Source: Verrucomicrobiales bacterium (GTDB lineage: Bacteria; Verrucomicrobiota; Verrucomicrobiia; Verrucomicrobiales; DEV007). Taken from it: 27,105 nt of DNA. The notes under the pieces are model-generated. The model searched no databases and had not been told where the DNA came from. It worked only from the letters and a program-made list of their open reading frames with translations. The translations under genes were made by a program, and so were the position numbers. Shown piece after piece: positions 24,641 to 27,105 of the stretch. The stretch covers positions 1 to 27,105 of the forward strand of contig JABDJT010000214.1 of NCBI GenBank assembly GCA_013003335.1, in the 5' to 3' direction. Within the stretch, counting starts at the first letter, position 1. The number at the start of each line of letters is the position of its first letter.

Positions 24641-25312
24641 TCAGGGTTGTTCCCCCTCACCAGCTACCAGTTCCGCGACCCGCTTTTGACTGCCTTCACT
24701 GAGAATCGAGTGTTTTATGGTGGCGAATTTTCCGTCTTTCAGTCGAAAGGTCACGTCTTCACCCGTGATTTTCACAAATGCAGCGCGCATCGTCCGCCCC
24801 CGGGAATCTTTCCATTCTTCGGGCTGGTGCTGCGTGAGCTTCGTTTCGGGAGCCTCCATCTCCCGGTAGTTGGCGAGAGCGGCCTTGATCGCTTTAAATC
24901 CGTTCCGGTCCTTGATCTCATGGTGACCGATCATGCCGATCATCTTTTCAAGCTTCGCGTCGAACACACCCACAATGGGAAGGGGAGAGCCAAATACCGA
25001 GTCATCGGCAAATCCGTCCTGAACGATTTTCGGGGTGGTATGGAGATTCGAGCCGTCGATAAAAACGATCACCGTGTCATCCTTCAGCGTTTCAATCGAC
25101 ACCAGACTGGTGCTGTTGGAAGGGCCTCACGTGGAGCCGGGCTCCATCAGCAGAAACATCACCCCTTTATTTTCTTTGGCTGCCTCAGCTTTGACCCCTT
25201 CGAGGTTCTCCATCTTGTCGAGAAATCTTACGAAATCCGGAACCTGGAGCGGTTCAGCGGCATGGAGCGCGAACGCCCCGACCAAAGAGAAAAGAGAAAT
25301 AGTCGTCCGCAT
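24641..25312 (-). CDS. Candidate selenoprotein: exported thioredoxin-like protein with TUGPS motif and SHD1-like C-terminus (in-frame TGA)
   Basis: Read through the TGA at 25129-25127, the frame encodes 223 residues. A signal peptide (MRTTISLFSLVGAFALHAA) precedes a thioredoxin-like domain: KGVMFLLMEPGST is strand 1 and the active-site loop, then U62-G-P-S where thioredoxins have C-G-P-C, so Sec replaces the attacking Cys and Ser the resolving one. SPLPIVGVFD near 110-120 fits the cis-Pro loop and following strand. About 165-210, EEWKDSRGRTMRAAFVKI to ATIKHSILSE resembles an SHD1-type domain common in PVC proteins. A stem-loop lies 13 nt past the TGA. ATG 25339 is an alternative start. Standard calling would split it into 25127-25372 and 24641-25102. 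A sequencing error or nonsense mutation is the main alternative. Confidence 0.76.
25099..25113 (-). promoter_or_regulatory. Candidate bacterial SECIS stem-loop 2
   Basis: On the minus strand, 13 nt after the in-frame TGA, GCACC (25113-25109) pairs with GGTGT (25103-25099) around the loop AGTCT. The loop begins 18 nt after the TGA and has G at its second position, both matching bacterial SECIS rules. Confidence 0.58.
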
Positions 25313-25371
25313 GAGCAAAACCGTCTGGTGAAGCTCCATGAAGATCAAGGTGTAAATCGCGTTACCATCCA

Positions 25372-25410
25372 CGAACCAACAGGGTCTGTTCGGCGAACCA
25401 ACAGGGTTGG
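25372..25410. repeat. Dispersed repeat, copy C (tandem direct-repeat form)
   Basis: CGAACCAACAGGGT occurs twice in direct orientation (25372-25385 and 25394-25407) separated by CTGTTCGG, the same inner sequence as in copy B. Here the second arm is not inverted, so the long hairpin is lost. A short CCAAC/GTTGG stem remains at 25398-25410. It lies in a tandem gap between the DUF1501 stop and the thioredoxin-like gene start, both on the minus strand. Confidence 0.75.
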
Positions 25411-25417
25411 ATCGTTT

Positions 25418-26845
25418 TCAGGCCAGCAATTCTTTCACCACCTCGCCGTGCACATCGGTCAGCCGGAAATCGCGCCCCTGGAACCGGTAAGTCAGCTCCT
25501 CATGATCGAATCCGAATAAATGCAGAATCGTGGCGTGCAGGTCATGGACATGCACCGGTCTCTCCTCCACGCCCCAGCCGATTTCGTCCGTGCTTCCCAG
25601 GACCTGGCCACCCTTGATTCCACCGCCCGCCATCCACAGGCTGAAGGAATAGGGATGGTGATCCCGACCGGTCACGGTCTTGAATCCCTTCCGGTTTTCA
25701 CCGAGCGGAGTGCGGCCGAACTCCCCTCCCCAGACCACGAGCGTCTCATCCAGCAGTCCCCGTTCTTTCAAATCCCCCAACAGCGCAGCGACCGGTTGGT
25801 CCGAGATTTTTGTGTTCGTGGCGAGCGCGGAATCGAGATTGCTATGCTGATCCCACGTCGACAAAAACAGGGTCACGAATCGCGTGCCGCGTTCAATCAG
25901 GCGCCGGGCCAGCAGGCAATTGCGGGCATAGGATGCCTGGAAGCCCGTCTTGTCCTGTCGATTCAGTCCATAGGCCTCCCTCGTCGCTTTCGATTCGTCA
26001 CTCAGATCGATCAATTCCGGCGCGGCGGATTGCATCCGGAACGCCAGTTCGTAGTTCTCGATCCGGCTCGCAATTTCCGGATGCTGCGTACTGCTCAAAC
26101 GCTGGCGGTTCAATTCCTTCACGGCTTCGATCGTCCGACGCTGCATCGATTCCGAGATTCCAACCGGATTTTCCAGGTTCAAAACCGGGCTGCCTTCGCT
26201 GCGAAACAGTGCCCCGGAATATTCGGACGGCAGGAATCCGCTCGACCAACTGGCGGCCCCGCCTGGCAATCCCCGACCGAGCGTGGTCATCACAACATAT
26301 CCCGGCAAGTCCCGCGACTCGTTGCCGAGACCATAATTCAGCCAAGAACCAAGTGTCGGCCATCCGCGAAATGGCGTCCCGCTCAGCATCAAGAGTTGGC
26401 CCGGGAGATGGTTGAACTGATCACAATGCATGGAGCGGACCAGGGCAATATCGTCCGCATGGCGACTGAGATTTGGAAGTAGATCGGACATGTCCATGCC
26501 GCACTCACCGTGTTTTTGAAAGGAGCGCGGACTCCCGAGCAATCGGGCACTTTCCTTTTGGGTGAAGGCAAATTTGACTCCCTCAAGCAACGAATCCGGC
26601 ATCGACTGACCGTCCAACTCATTCAATTTCGGCTTTGGATCGAACAGGTCCATCTGGCTTGGACCGCCTTCCATGAACAGGTAAATGCAGCGCTTGGCCT
26701 TTGGTGCAAATTGGGGTGCCCGCGACATTTCGCCCGCCAGCAGGCCGTCCTCGCGAAGCAGCGAAGCCAGCGCCAGCGAACCGATCCCGGTGCTGAGAAA
26801 GCGACGGCGACTCGCCAATTTTTGAAATGTGTCAGGATCAATCAC
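25418..26845 (-). CDS. DUF1501 Tat-exported protein
   Basis: This 475-residue protein has a Tat signal (SRRRFLSTGIGSLALASLL, 13-31) and the DUF1501 pattern: CIYLFMEGGPSQMDLFDPKP near 53-72, GYVVMTTLGRGLPGG, LVVWGGEFGRTPLGE, GRDHHPYSFSLWMAGGG and a final HDLHATILHLFGFDHE. The fold is alkaline-phosphatase/sulfatase-like, but the activity is undemonstrated. It starts with GTG, and that start overlaps the end of the upstream DUF1553 gene by 8 nt, which indicates translational coupling and supports the choice. Confidence 0.93.
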   Translation of the reverse strand: MIDPDTFQKLASRRRFLSTGIGSLALASLLREDGLLAGEMSRAPQFAPKAKRCIYLFMEGGPSQMDLFDPKPKLNELDGQSMPDSLLEGVKFAFTQKESARLLGSPRSFQKHGECGMDMSDLLPNLSRHADDIALVRSMHCDQFNHLPGQLLMLSGTPFRGWPTLGSWLNYGLGNESRDLPGYVVMTTLGRGLPGGAASWSSGFLPSEYSGALFRSEGSPVLNLENPVGISESMQRRTIEAVKELNRQRLSSTQHPEIASRIENYELAFRMQSAAPELIDLSDESKATREAYGLNRQDKTGFQASYARNCLLARRLIERGTRFVTLFLSTWDQHSNLDSALATNTKISDQPVAALLGDLKERGLLDETLVVWGGEFGRTPLGENRKGFKTVTGRDHHPYSFSLWMAGGGIKGGQVLGSTDEIGWGVEERPVHVHDLHATILHLFGFDHEELTYRFQGRDFRLTDVHGEVVKELLA

Positions 26846-27105
26846 GGGAAATAAACTCGTCCAAATTCATCACCACCCGCGCCAGGGCGATGCCCGCCAG
26901 CTCCGGGTTTTTCGTTTCACTCAAAAAATCACGGTGCGCTGATTCCAGCGTCGCCACTTCTGCCGCTGTCGGCTCGCGATTCAGACAACGGAGGAAAATT
27001 TCGCGAATCAGTTCTTCGGATTTTTCTCCGTGACTTTGAAACGTGGAACGACCGAGGATTTCGGCGCACTCGAAAAACACCGGATCATTCAGCAGGGTCA
27101 GTGCC
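26838..27105 (-). CDS. DUF1553 (PSD1-type) planctomycete protein, C-terminal fragment
   Basis: The frame enters from the right edge, leaving the last 88 residues. ALTLLNDPVFFECAEILGR followed by FLRCLNREPTAAEVATLE is characteristic of the end of DUF1549/DUF1553 proteins, which usually carry an N-terminal cytochrome-like domain outside this window. It pairs with the DUF1501 gene in the usual PVC order and overlaps it by 8 nt. The role is presumed to be in the same envelope or polymer-use process, but this is unproven. Confidence 0.88.
   Translation of the reverse strand, partial: ALTLLNDPVFFECAEILGRSTFQSHGEKSEELIREIFLRCLNREPTAAEVATLESAHRDFLSETKNPELAGIALARVVMNLDEFISRD

Noticed and set aside
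24641..25102. A separate cytosolic protein starting at GTG 25102
   Set aside because: It would lack the first strand and active-site loop of its thioredoxin-like fold, both encoded in frame just upstream of the TGA.
21077..25312. UGA reassigned to tryptophan or glycine in the whole genome
   Set aside because: TGA is the normal stop of many genes here, including ATGA overlaps at 205-208 and 12922-12925, so it is not a general sense codon.
25372..25410. A short CRISPR array
   Set aside because: There are only two 14-nt units with an 8-nt spacer, the inner sequence recurs in copy B, and no cas gene is present.

Overview
The window looks like a chromosome segment from a PVC-superphylum bacterium, most likely Verrucomicrobiota and less likely Planctomycetota. 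The main evidence is three gene sets typical of that group: two DUF1592-type 'planctomycete cytochrome C' proteins, each paired with a Tat-exported DUF1552 protein, and a DUF1553/DUF1501 pair. An SHD1-like domain on a thioredoxin-like protein fits the same origin. I saw no rRNA, tRNA, transposase, phage gene or CRISPR array.

Layout. 1-4019 (+): a compact NRPS-like operon with the end of a luciferase-like monooxygenase, a free-standing adenylation enzyme, a carrier protein, a GNAT-like protein and a formyltransferase. There is no condensation or thioesterase domain. 4079-6922 (-): a hybrid histidine kinase with an NMT1/THI5-like sensor. 6934-8420 (+): a CBS-pair protein and an ornithine cyclodeaminase/mu-crystallin family enzyme. 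8471-9262 (-): a methyltransferase. 9438-10223 (+): a metallophosphoesterase. 10361-14984 (+): DUF1592, DUF1552, SGNH-like. 20072-15090 (-): a second DUF1592-DUF1552 set ending in an FGE-like protein, pointing at the first. 20344-20961 (+): a secreted fasciclin-domain protein with a clear intrinsic terminator. 21077-25312: a redox/signalling block. 25418-27105 (-): DUF1501 and the end of a DUF1553 protein.

The most notable result is in 21-25.4 kb. Two exported thioredoxin-like genes on the minus strand (21077-22321 and 24641-25312) would each be cut in two by a single in-frame TGA. Both TGAs fall where a redox cysteine is expected: C-N-T-U-G in the first, T-U-G-P-S in the second, with U replacing the first Cys of a CGPC-type motif. 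Both are followed by a stem-loop at a distance suitable for a bacterial SECIS element. TGA is an ordinary stop elsewhere in the window. I therefore read both as selenoproteins that standard gene calling would split. Between them lie a MetOD1-like sensor, a soluble histidine kinase and a single-domain response regulator.

The other notable item is a dispersed intergenic palindromic repeat (core CGAACCAACAGGGT) in three copies near 15.04, 20.18 and 25.37 kb. It occurs in convergent, divergent and tandem intergenic gaps, so it is not simply a terminator.
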